64,000 nucleotides of DNA, taken from Dromaius novaehollandiae (taxonomy: Eukaryota; Chordata; Aves; Casuariiformes; Dromaiidae). The translations under genes and the position numbers were made by a program. The notes beneath the pieces are model-generated. The model was given only the letters and a program-made list of their open reading frames with translations, was not told the origin of the DNA and did no database searches. Position 1 is the first letter of the stretch. Each line of letters begins with the position of its first letter. Of the stretch, positions 1 through 11,400 are shown piece by piece. Location: contig NC_088117.1 in assembly GCF_036370855.1 (NCBI RefSeq), positions 1,426,001-1,490,000 of the forward strand, given 5' to 3'.

Positions 1-3000
1 TGCAGACAAAATAAGCCTAACTTTATGCAATAAACCACAAGCAATTAACGGTTCCTTTGCATCATCATTGAATTCCCCAATGCGAAACACTACCAAAACC
101 CAGAGCAGAGAAGGTATTATAGTTACAACACTATTACTTGCTACCCGGCACCCTCCCAGCCCGTAACACTGATACCCATTGGAGAGGCAGCACTGCAAAA
201 AGCCTTGGTGAGCTTTGCACACGGAGGCACACCTTCGGCAGCGCACGACCCAACTAACAGCATCCATTACAACGTTATAGGAGTCAGGGGCTACTCACCT
301 TAGTTTCCTACTCTGCGTAAAAGAGGCGATTGCAAAGGAGATGCTTTCCTTTAGCGGAAACTTGACATGAGAAAAATACAGCCAGACATGGAATGGGGCT
401 AGCGTAAGGCACACAGGCTACCACGTGGGTCTGGACAGGCCCACCTCAGCACCCTGTACCACCAGCGACAAGGCAAGGGCCCAGAGAGAAGGGGCTGTAG
501 GAGGACATGTTTCAGCACCCCAGCTGGGGTAGGGGCTCTCTTCCCACTGGGACCTCACACAAGGGTGTCACCGGGCAGCCCAGGGTGCCTTCCTCAGAGG
601 TGCTGTTTTAGCAGCCACTCCACTGTCCTGCGGCAGGGAAAGAGGGGAGAAAGTCACAGCTAAAGCTGAAACAGTAAGTGTAACCACAAGTGTGGATGCA
701 GTTACACAGATCCTGCCTGTTCACTTTTCCCCTTTATCCCAGGGAAAGGGATGGCCAGTGCTATAGTCCTACTGAGCTCAACCAGAACAGGCAGCTGGTT
801 CACTGAGCTGCAGGGAAAAGCCTCTCACTTTGCCAATCCATCCCTGAATGGATTTAATCTTGGCCTCTCCACAGTAACGATAAGCCTCTCATACAGCAAG
901 ATAAATAGCAGCGTCCAAGTAAAGAAAAGCCCTTGACCATTAACATTGGCAAGAACATATTTGCTGTCACTTCAGCGATTAAGGATGAGGCCGGATGAGT
1001 CACTCTCCGATTATGCCCAACCACATTAAAAACCCATAGCACATGGACGTGGGAAGAAGGGCTCTGAATGTCACCATGCCACATTTGCTCCATGACTGAA
1101 CAAGTGCCCCAGAATGAGAGCACGAGATTGTCCAGAAAGGTGAAAAATATGCATCACCATCCAGTTGGCTCCAGCTACTTGCTGCTTTGGATGCAAATGA
1201 GTGCCCAGCTCACTTAAAGCTGCACTGCTTGTGCCCCGCCACTGCCTCACGGTACCAGCTAGGAAAGACAGCTACATCCTTCCTCTCTGCATCAAGGAGA
1301 TCTGCAGTCACCCAGGTAAGCAGACCTGGAGCTTTCCAAAAGTCTAAACAGCTTTGGACTGAAATTAAAGACTAATATATCAGGTTAGTAAAATCAGTCT
1401 GCTCAGCCACATCCCATATAGGGCTGTTTTAGATAAAGATGTTCTTCGGAAAACCCTCACCAGCAGAGCAATGCACTGAGCGACAGTGCAACTGTAGCAC
1501 ACGTGTTTATAGCCTGCTCCATAAACTGCTTCCATCCCAGTCCTATCTGGACTCATTGCTTCCTTGTGCTCCAAATCGTAGTATCCGTTATTCCTTACCT
1601 CAGCCTTGTGTTACTGCAGGGGTAGCATGGCTAGCACCTCTCGATTTGGCCTAACTGATGTGAACATTGTACTGAAGCAGTGTAATGCCTGGCTGGCAGG
1701 TTCCTTCAAGCTGAAGTTGACAGAAGAGTTTCCAGCAGAAAAACTAGGGGAGCGAAAAATTTTCAGGAAAAAAAAGCTTAAAAAGAAGTTCCCCCATGAG
1801 ACACTTCTAAACTGCTTGAACTGTTTCAAAAGGGCAACAAAATCATAAAAAAAAGCTAAATAATCTAGAACAGAAACCGGATAAGCTAACGTATTTCACA
1901 TTGATTTAAAACAAAGCTTCCTGAAAGCTTAACTCAGCATTTACTGTTTTCAATTCCACCCCAAAGCAGCATCTCTCCCATTATATCAATTCAGCCACCA
2001 AACCATGACCAAGTCAGTCATTTGCCCAACTCCATCCCTGCTGTATTATTTGCTCCAGTATCGGTATCTCCTGAACTCAAGCATACGCACATGTTCTGGT
2101 CCTGACATGAAAGGCCACTCTGCTCAGCTTGCAAGTGCCAGTTATCTCAAATAATAGGTTTGTGCATGGCAATGGACTATGACCAAGGGGAATCAATCAT
2201 TCACGTGAAATCTTGATTTAACGCTGTATCAAGAAAAGCCTAACACCAACCTATCTAACTTTGCCAGGCAACATCCAGCACAAGCTGCTGTCATCCCTGG
2301 CCAGGACTCAAAGGTACCAGGGCTGGAGTCATCTCACTTAAATCGGGATTTCTAAGATAAGATAGTAGTTCACATAAGCTTTACATGTAGTGATTGGAGA
2401 AAACTGGACACAGCCAAATGATGATCCAGCTTCTAGCAACTACCTCCCTGCATCTGCCTCTCCCTGCACTGACTACAGATGGAGCTGAGGAACCGAGACA
2501 TAAGTGGGATGGATCTGAGTCCAAAGCAGTACCACTGATCAACTCAGTGGTGTCAATTCTTTTTTTTTCCTCTTTCCAAAATCCAGTAGATTGATCAGGC
2601 AGATAACCCAGGACTCCTAGCAGATGGCTAGATGGCAGGGCTTGCTCAAGCAGTCACTACTCCTACTGATGCCACGAGAAGTTTAGCCCTCATTTCCATC
2701 AGGGTCACCTTCTTCCTAGGACAGATTTCACCACGGTGCATTTCTTGGGCTGTATGAACAATTTTCTCTGACTGCAAGCACAAAAGGAGGGGAACTGTCT
2801 TTCCCATCATTTATTGATGGGCAACCCTACAACTACAGGAGAGTATTTCAGGTTTCTGGTTTTAGGTTGCCCTGAATATCCAAAAAATTTCAATAGGTAC
2901 ATCTGCTCTGACTTCCCAACTGTAAAAATATTAACACTCATGACTAAAGTTCATAACAACTGCCTCACTTTGCTGTACATTCCTGCAGGAAATGGAAATA

Positions 3001-3018
3001 TTTATCACTTACTCACTC

Positions 3019-3036
3019 AAAAAAAAAAAAAAAAAA
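3019..3036 (+). repeat. A18 homopolymer tract
   Basis: Eighteen uninterrupted A follow CTCACTC. No recognisable retroelement body precedes it, so it is called only as a simple repeat inside UAP1L1 intron 1. Confidence 0.9.
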
Positions 3037-5513
3037 GGCATATGAAATGCTCAACCAAAGAAAAAAGGGAAGATGTCTTGGCTGGCAGTTATACACAAAT
3101 ACTGCAGCAAGCCTTATTTTGCATATAAAATGAAACAAAAATAGATTTTGCAGGAAGAACAGACTGATCTTGCAAGACCAGATTGAATTCTCCTGCTGAA
3201 CAGGCTTCACCAGCTTGATTACAACAGCATCAACAAGAGAAGAATAAAGCGAAAAAACAAACAAAATCCTTAATTCTGTAGAACAGCCACGTAAAGCTCC
3301 CAGAACAGATCATCAGACCTTCTGATTAAATGGGAGCTGTACTGAGGCCTGTGCCCAAGATTTAGTTTTCAAAAATAAAAATGTTTGCAGAATGTAAAAC
3401 TGACTGTGCTTGATTTATACAATCCTCCATAAGGCTGCCTAGAAAGTGTGATCTCTTAATATCTGTGTTTAAGAACCAGAAAGCAAATCTGTCCAGGCTA
3501 AGTTTTGTCATTTTAGAGTCAGTAACAGACGGAACATTTTGTTATGTTTTGTTTCCAACCATTTTAAAATGTCTTGAGTATTCCCAAGAATAAGCTTTGG
3601 ATTGCTTGAGACTGTTAATCATTTTTTAACACAAAAAGGGAAAAGGGAAAGAAGAAGAAATTCAGTTTCATCTATTCAGTCTTTACTTCCTTTGAAGATG
3701 ACACACACACTGCTGGTGCAAACTGTTGGGAATTCAGATGGCCTTTTGCAAAGCACGCACAGCTCAGCTCAGGGATGGTATCAGTCCTCTCGGGTGAACG
3801 GCTGTATCAGAGCACTCTCTCATGAAGACCAAGCAGCCAAGCGGAGATGGCTAAAGAGCAGCACAGTTCCCGGCATAAGGGCCAGCTCAGCATCACAGCA
3901 AGTCTTTTGAAAGAAAGCTTTTTGGAGCGTGCATCCTCTCAGGGATGCATAAATCCCAGAAATCCTGTGCGGATGCCCCCGCTTCAGCTGAAAACACAGC
4001 CCAGGGACGAGGCAATGTTCATGGGGACGCGTGGCACGCCAGCCTCCAGGCTGACACCGCCCTCGTTCAGCAGCACAACGTCTCAATCCCAGTTGCCCTG
4101 CTCCGGGAAATAAAACCGAGGGTGGATTCTCATTTCCAGCGTTAAAATGCATCATAAAAACAAAACAAAGCAAAGCGGAAGAACTGCATCCCCCTCTCCT
4201 GGTGGAAAGCAGAAATGCCACACCAGGTCAGATCTGGATCAGAACAAATTGGATTTAAATGTCAAGTGACCTTCGTGTGGGGCTAACAGTCCCAATCATA
4301 TGAGACCTTCTGAATTCTTGCTGGAGACCCCATATAGTTTGCCTTGCTTGCTGTGGACCAGGCATCAGCACTTCGCTGTCCTGGCAGCTTCCAGCCTCCT
4401 AGTTTGGTAAAATTGTTACACTAACTGTGCAGCAGTCTAGATCAATCCACCCCATAAAATTCATGCATTTCATCCCTCTTCACTTCGGCATCCTCAAGCA
4501 AGAGGCAGTGAGTACCATCCTAACAGATCCGCCACCAGATGGTAACAGTCACTTCTGGGCTGCTGCTACGGGCGCAGACAGCCAAGCTCTGATGCCCCGG
4601 TGCCCCGGTTGCTGCCTCACTACCTGCTCAGCTTGTCGCAACTCAGTGCACCAGAAAAGATCTATGGGAGATGTGAGTGCTGCTGGTGGAAAACCTGGTT
4701 GGACACGAATCCATGCCCCTACTGTCACGAGAACCTACTTCTCCACTCTCTTAGGAACGAGACATCCCAGGCTGCCTGCAAACTCTCGCTGACACTGTCT
4801 GCACCGAGCCGGGGCCCCACACACCGAGGTGTGGTCAGGCCTGACCCCTATTTTGCTGAACAGAAAAGGAAGCCACTGCGGAAGCTGGTGAGATCAGCCG
4901 CGACTTCAGCAATACAGGGATGGCACCACATACCGTATTAAACCAGAGACACCCAGCTGATGGGGCCAGCAGGGCCACCACGGCCTCCCCTTTCTGTGGC
5001 AGGATCAAGCACACACGGTCCCTGGGTCACCACTGTTAACGCATTCCTGGAGCAGAGCCAGGGGCAGGGGGACTGTGTTCCTTTACCTCCAAGCAAGCAA
5101 AACTCGCGCTGCATCCTGCCTCGGCGATGGAGCCTCCCAGCCAGACAGCATCATCTCCTCCTCCTCTTCCCTCCTTAACCACTCAGCCCCATCGTTGGGG
5201 TCTGACATGGCAGAAAAGCTTTTCTTCTGCCCTGTGACTGTGTCACTTCTATTTTTGCTTTTGTTTGGAAATTTTTACTTCCCTGACTAAACCTCCCCAC
5301 ATCCGTGCTCACAGGTTTCGGCCAAAGCCGTGCAGACACTTGCTGCAATTTGGAAGATTCCTCTAAGGCCGCGGCTGTTTCTCTCTTGCTTTTTTATTTT
5401 TTTAAGAAATAATTTTAAAAAATAGATTTCTCAGGCCTTTGTGTTGATCAAAAACTGTCACATTTTATAAAGAATGCTGGAGTGTGGAAAGACATTTGTA
5501 TCTTTGTACACAA

Positions 5514-5519
5514 AATAAA
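5514..5519 (+). terminator. candidate polyadenylation signal (AATAAA) in UAP1L1 intron 1, plus strand
   Basis: AATAAA is followed 10 bases later by A8 (5530-5537). The preceding 150 bases are AT-rich, like the end of a 3' UTR. It lies antisense to UAP1L1. No convincing coding frame leads into it, so it could be the end of a plus-strand noncoding transcript, a retrocopied 3' end, or chance. Confidence 0.3.
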
Positions 5520-7734
5520 GTTTGCACTTAAAAAAAAGAGCAGTGAGTCACACACATATGACAGCAGCAGGGAGCATGCTGGCACCCCACTCCACACAGG
5601 CCAGGTTCAGCCACCACTTCTTCCATCACCCCCACGTGTTACACACCCAGGACATCCACAGGGTGACAGAGAAGGCTGGCAGCATCTACCAGGCTCCATG
5701 AAACATGATGGTGGATGGTCCGGCACCTCATGGGGTCCCAAACGGCTCATGGGAAGGTGGGTCATAAGTGGGCTGAATGAATCAGCCCGGCTGGCCACAT
5801 GCAGTCTCCGCAATGTAGGCCAAGAGCTCCGGTCTACCTGCCACAGTAGCTCCTGCGAGCTGCCAGGTCCTACCCCAGGCTCAGCATCCACACGGGGAGG
5901 GAGACGGGAAGGATCACCATGCATCCGAAGTCCTGGGACCACTTCTAGAACAGAATAGTCCTCCAGAGAGCATTCTTTTAACCCAGGCTTATCAGATGCT
6001 TTCCTTTCCCTTGTTTCTTCCATGTGACCGGCCAAACAGGCCCTTTGCTCTGCTCTGCTCTGCTCCCAAAACTCAGCTTCTTCCTGTGCCTCACCTGGCA
6101 CAGCCTGGAAAGAACCTCGTCCTAACATGAGAGCTGCCTTCACATCACTAAGCTGTCCAGGAGACCACCAGCATGCCTTGATGCAACTCCTTATTTGAGC
6201 AGCAATGTGAACCTCTCAACTCCCACCTATCTCTGGAGGCTTCACCTCTTCCTACAAGACACAGCCTTATTCCATGGCTCACCAACCACATGGCTCTCCA
6301 GCCTCAGGTATGGCGCTTGATAGCTGAAAATGAAAATTAAATGTGCCCCAACAGCCTCTGCAGCCTGTCCCCGCACCCTGGAGATTTGACTGCCCTGTTT
6401 GAGGCCAGCTGTAACATGGTACTGTTGTAACCTGGGATCAGACTGTTGGGAAGACAGCTAAGGTGTGAGACAGAGCTGTGAGAGGCCCGTTTGTGGATCT
6501 CCCCCTCTTGCTGAGGGACAGCATCAAGCTCAGGCCTCAAGTCCGCGCCTGAGCGATCACTAGGCTGCTGGCTGACCCTGTTCAGAGCCACCTTGTTCTG
6601 GAGGCCTCTGCCCTGCCTGGCTTGCAGTCACCCTCAGCTCCTGCTCGACTTCCCTTGCAAAGCAGCTGCCCCTGCTGCTGCCTGACACTGAAAGAAAACA
6701 CGCACTGGTACAAAACATGGTGCCACTGCAAAGGCTGCTGGATGCCACCGCAAGCGTGCTACCACAGGACATTGCTCTCTGCCCTGGGCATCCCGCTGGG
6801 ATTAGTCCTGGTCTCTGCATCAACCAAGGTTTCATCTTTGCAGGGTGACCTAGGAGGGCGTCTTCCCAAACACACACACAAACTTCACACCCCTTCCCAC
6901 TGCTAGGGGAAGACTTCAGCAAAGTAAGGACGCAAACCAGCTTCACACCAGGAATGCAACAGCCCAGGGCAGATCCAGCTGACCTGGCAGATTTTCACAG
7001 GCGTCACACCACTTTCTGTTTTTTAAGACAAACCTCACTATTTTGGGTATTGAATCATGCAAGTGGTATACTCATGAATCTGCTGACAGCCCCAAATAGC
7101 AGCTCTCGGGGATGTAAACACCTTTGCTTCCTGACAGCTGTGACAACGTCTGTGGACTCTAAGACCTGATGAAAGAACAGAGGTTTTAAAGAAAACATTT
7201 TTCCACTGGGCCCAGCAACAAGAACTGAACAGATGACTAACTGTGGTCACCCTGGGCTCACCGACTGCATAAAAGCGCAATTGTACACCCACGTGTTTTG
7301 CTCAAGCCTCCTGCTAACACCAGGTGCTGCTGCACGGAAAATAACATACTGCCTTGAGTTCAGATGCCACCGACCACACGGTAGAAGCATGTTCAGTCCT
7401 CTCTGGCGAAGACCACCTAAGTTTGGACCACCTCTGGTCTCAGCTCATCCTCGCAGAGGAGATGATGACCAGACAAATGCAGCTGCAGCCAGAACCAGCT
7501 ACATTGTCCTAAATCGCTACCCCACATCCTCCCCTGTGCAGGGGGCCGGGAAGAGGCAGAGAGAGAGAGGCCCAAGGCAGGCTGAGGGGCGACTCACTGC
7601 CGCAGCACTTGGGGTGGGGGAAGAGAGCAGAGAAGGGCAGAGAAGGAGGGAGCCTGCAGAGTTGGGGGAGAGGGACCACGGCAAGGGCATGGAGAGGGGG
7701 ACCCGGGGACACCGACCGGGGGACCCTGGAGGGG

Positions 7735-8400
7735 AGGGCCTCGGAGCCCGGCATGCCGATGGGGAGGCCCCAGAGCCGAGGGACCCGGCGGCAAGGACCC
7801 GGACGGGGGGCCCGGCCCCCTCCCGCGGGGGCTGCCTAGAGGCCGGCGGCCCCCCCGCCCGCCCGCCCTCACCTTCCGCCTCCCAGCGCTCCAGCGCGGC
7901 GGGGCCGCTGCGGCGGGCGCTGCCCAGCAGCTCGGCGGGGAGCGGCTCCATCCGGCCGTCCAGGCGCTCCAGCGGCCCCCGCTCCCGGCTGCAGGCCGCC
8001 GCCGCCAGCCGGCAGTGCTCGCCCAGGCCGGGCTCCAGAGCCGCCAGCAGCGAGCGCCGCTGCGCCGGGCCCAGCTCCGGCCAGAAGCGCAGCAGGTGAC
8101 CCTGCCCGGCGCGCTCCAGCCGCGCCCGCACCTCCGCCGGCGGCCCCATGCTGCCGCCGCCGCCGCCGGCCCGAGCAGGCTCCGCGGAGCGGGGCGGGCG
8201 GTGGGGCGGGGCGGGCGGCCGGGCTCCTCCTGCGCCCTCCGCAGCAGCCGCCCCGCCCCGCCCCCCGCCGCTGCCCCCGGCGCCTCCGGGCTTGTTCGCA
8301 GCCCCCCGACGGCCGCAGAAAATCGGGCCCGAGGCCGGCGTGCACTCGCGCTGCGCCTTGCTGCGTGCTGCGCTCCCGCCGGCTCCCTGGGAGCTGTTAG
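7735..8400 (-). promoter_or_regulatory. UAP1L1: CpG-island promoter region of UAP1L1
   Basis: Very GC- and CpG-rich sequence surrounds the first coding exon and its upstream flank, dropping abruptly to ordinary composition after about 8400. There is no TATA box in a sensible position. This is typical of a housekeeping-type CpG-island promoter driving minus-strand transcription. The exact transcription start cannot be read from sequence alone. Confidence 0.7.
7873..8149 (-). CDS. UAP1L1: UAP1L1 coding exon 1 (UDP-N-acetylhexosamine pyrophosphorylase-like protein 1, N-terminus)
   Basis: The exon encodes 92 codons plus one base of a split glycine codon. The ATG at 8149 has a G-rich Kozak context and the exon ends in a GAAG|GTGAGG donor. 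The peptide starts MGPPAEVRARLERAGQGHLL, continues RFWPELGPAQ, and carries RMEPLPAELLGSA and ERWEAE near its end. These match the N-terminal helical region of the UAP1/UAP1L1 family (AGQEHLLRFW, RMEPVPREVLGSA, WESEG). Members form or are related to the enzyme making UDP-GlcNAc from UTP and GlcNAc-1-phosphate in the cytosol; the activity of UAP1L1 itself is less certain. The catalytic exons lie outside the window. UAP1L1 is preferred over UAP1 because the neighbour is SAPCD2, as at human 9q34.3. The frame stays open upstream to an ATG at 8434, but that part is low-complexity and unlike the family. Confidence 0.88.
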
Positions 8401-11400
8401 CCACCCGGGCGCTGAGCCGATTTGTCACAGGCAATCAATATTTCTGGGTTTATGTGCTTTCTCTCTTCTCACCTTCCTTCCCTGCCACAGTGGGCTTTCC
8501 GCCAGGTCTTTTCCCATTCCCTTTTCCCTGCCAGTGTTTCCCTCATGGCCAAATTCACGGCTCCTCCTCTCCCCCAGTGTTGTCCCTGCACATCAGGCTC
8601 TCATCTGGCAAGGGGACATTTCTGCAGGGGTTTGTACATGAAATGTGTTTGGCTACTCAGATGTACCTGATAGGGATACCGGGGGTGTTTGCGCTGTGCA
8701 ACTTAGAAAATCCTCACAAGGATTTCACTACTTCTTGCACCTGCACTTGAAAACGTATCAAAAAGCTCTCAGGGTTATTTCAGCCCGTGTAGCTAGACAG
8801 GTCCTGCCCCATCCCAACTGCGGCGCCTGCTGTGGAACCAGCGCCTCTGGCTCCCATGGCCGATTCCCCATCACAGACTCAGCACCAGCGGCAATGAAGT
8901 GACTGGACGCAACCCGAAGACCAAGGCTAGGCCAGTCCGGTGTCAGAGGCACACGGCAAGGCAGCCCCTTCGGCAGCCCGTGCTGGGCTCTCAGGCTGTC
9001 AAGAATGGGGCAGTGCAATGCCCTAAACCCCTGCTCACAAGTCCCTGGCAAAGCCACTCCAGGCAGGAGCAGATGGCTACCTGAAATCCCTTGCAGGTGT
9101 GTTGCTGAGACAGTCCAGCCGCTAACTCCCTGTTCCAGTCACCAGCCCATCTTGCTGGTGGCGTCTTGCTTGCAGTCAGAGCCAGGCTGGGCAGAATGAG
9201 ACTAGCAGAAAGACAGAAATGCTCAGGCACTGCCACATCTCTGCGTATGAGCAGTGCCAAGGGAGCTGAATCCCAACTGGATGAGAGGATCAAGTTAAGA
9301 AGCAGCCCTGTTAATGTGCGTACCTGCTTTTTCACAGTCTTTTTTTCTTCACCGCTTCAGTAAAGCATTCAACAGAACTGCTGTCTGCACAGAGGCTTTG
9401 GGTTTTAAAAACTCTTAGCTCTGCTCTCTGGTGCTCCCATTTACATGAAGTCTCTTTCCTCTGTGGCTGCTTTCACTGCCGGCCTGATGTGTGAACAGGA
9501 GTAGTCTGTAGGTCCTTCCCCGTGCCTGGACTGTCTGCAAATACAGGACAGGTTTCCTCTGCTGCTGGGAGTTCCCCAGGTTGATTCCACAAGCCATTGC
9601 ATGCACGCGGTAGAAATTTTCCTCTGTAAAGCAGTAAGAAAAAGGGAGAATCACAAGTTGGATCAGACATATCAGACAGGACACCCTGAGAAAGCAGGAA
9701 GTAGATAATTACGGGCCAAGCAAAATGCAAAACACGTACATGGGACAGGAAATTCATCATCAAAAAACTCCTAAAGAAGACAGAGGGCAAACACTGCTGC
9801 ATGTGATACCAGCAGAGGAGTCAGGGATGCGATATCCTGTCCGAAAAGTGACAGAGCTGCTTATTTTTAGGGCCCTGCTTCGAGCTTGCATAGGTAAATA
9901 ATCACCAATACCTTCTCCAAAGAGATGCTATTTTACAGCTTCCTGAATAACATGAAATGAGAGGTAGTTTCTCTCTTTGGCATGATTTTTACTGCATGAT
10001 GCCCTTAGTTGCCTCTGTGTTATCTGGCTTTATTATCAGCAGCAGGGCAGAGTTTATAATAGGGCAGAGCAGTTGCTAAATGGATTCTAAGCTGAGACCT
10101 TGAGGCATCTATCATAATTTCATTTAAGTCCTGATGATTTCCTAATTCAAACTTGTTCTGCTGAGATCCCGTCAACTGGATGGTTGGGGGACATGGAGGG
10201 TGAGGATGGGCACAAATGACTGCCCTTTCCTGCTAAGGGACACAGCAAAAGGAGGAAAAAGAAGAGCTCGTGGTACCTATTTTGTCCACAGGCAGCATCG
10301 TTTTCTTCTGCAAGAGGACAGCAGCTTCATGGGATATTGGTGGGCTAGAACTAGAAAGATGTGCATATGCCCAGACTTAAACAGGACACACCACTCAGGG
10401 ATGTTTCAGCTGCAAGCTCGGACCCTTGTTCTCCAACCCTGCCTAGTTACCGTAGCAGGCACTGGAAATATAAATCCTCATTCTGCTGATCCAACCATGT
10501 TTCAGATGAAAAAAACAACCCCCCCCCACCCGCTTATTTTAGCTTCCCACCCGCTGCCCTTCTCTCAGCCCTCGTGACAGCCTGAGCTGCCAGCCAGCCA
10601 CCAGACTTCCTGCTCACGGGGCCTCTGAGGGAAAAAAATAGTCGGAAGAAAAGCAACTTTGTGGGAAGTGCCTGGCCCCCTCCAAAGCAAACAGAGCATG
10701 TCCTTGAGAGGCCCAGTAAGCAGCAAGATGGAAAACATTAGGGCATCTCAGAGCTGGGAAGAGCAAACAAGACAGCCCTCCCCCCACAAAAAAGCCTGCT
10801 GCTTCCCCGCAGACCATACACCTCTTCCCCTTTCCAGCCCCTGCCCAGAATTTTCCTGGGGATGGACAAATTTCTGGGTTGAAACTTTGGTAGCCCACTG
10901 CAAGTGATTCCCTCCTACCCTCCATCTTTGGGGTTGCTTAAATTAGGCAGTGACAGGGAACACCAAAACTTGACATCTAGACTGGTGCTAGCACAGTTCC
11001 TGGTCTGGTTTTAACCAAGGCCAACGAACAATTCCTGGGGATCATTTGGAAATCAACCCTGGCTGAGGACCAACCCAGCCTGGACGCGGCGCTGTTTCAG
11101 CAGGCAGGGAAATGCAGCACACGGAGGAAGGCCATCCCATGCCCATTGGCCTCTGTTCCAGACAGCAGCTACATGCTACCGGTTCCTCCCCAGACCTTGT
11201 TCTCCCCAGGGAGAACGCTGCAGAGGAGGCTCATGGTGTGCACTTGGACACGCTCATCGGGAGACCATCTCATGGCAATACTTGCTGTGTGTCCTCTACA
11301 GGATCCGGCTTCACACATGTATGTGAGCGCTTACATGCCACTGAAATCAGCATGGTTCTTAATTTACTGCCAAAGTCATGCAGCATCATCTTTACATGGT

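Larger units (their letters stand above)
1..7872 (-). other. UAP1L1: UAP1L1 intron 1 (partial; runs off the window)
   Basis: The UAP1L1 exon 1 donor lies at 7872-7871 on the minus strand, so everything to its left is intron until the next exon. I looked on the minus strand for the expected second exon (the nucleotide-binding LLLAGGQGTRLG-type motif, then the YPKGMY-type and WYIMTS-type motifs) and found none, so the intron probably continues beyond the window. The stretch holds an A18 tract (3019-3036), an AATAAA followed by A8 near 5514-5537, and otherwise unremarkable unique-looking sequence. The short open frames in it have no recognisable product. Confidence 0.7.

Noticed and set aside
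300-400. Minus-strand AAG|GTGAGT donor-like site near the window start, considered as a UAP1L1 exon end
   Set aside because: The upstream minus-strand translation does not resemble any UAP1L1 segment in any frame.
8150-8434. Upstream in-frame extension of UAP1L1 to an ATG at 8434
   Set aside because: The added 95 residues are low-complexity Gly/Ala/Pro sequence with no match to the family, while the ATG at 8149 starts exactly where family members start.
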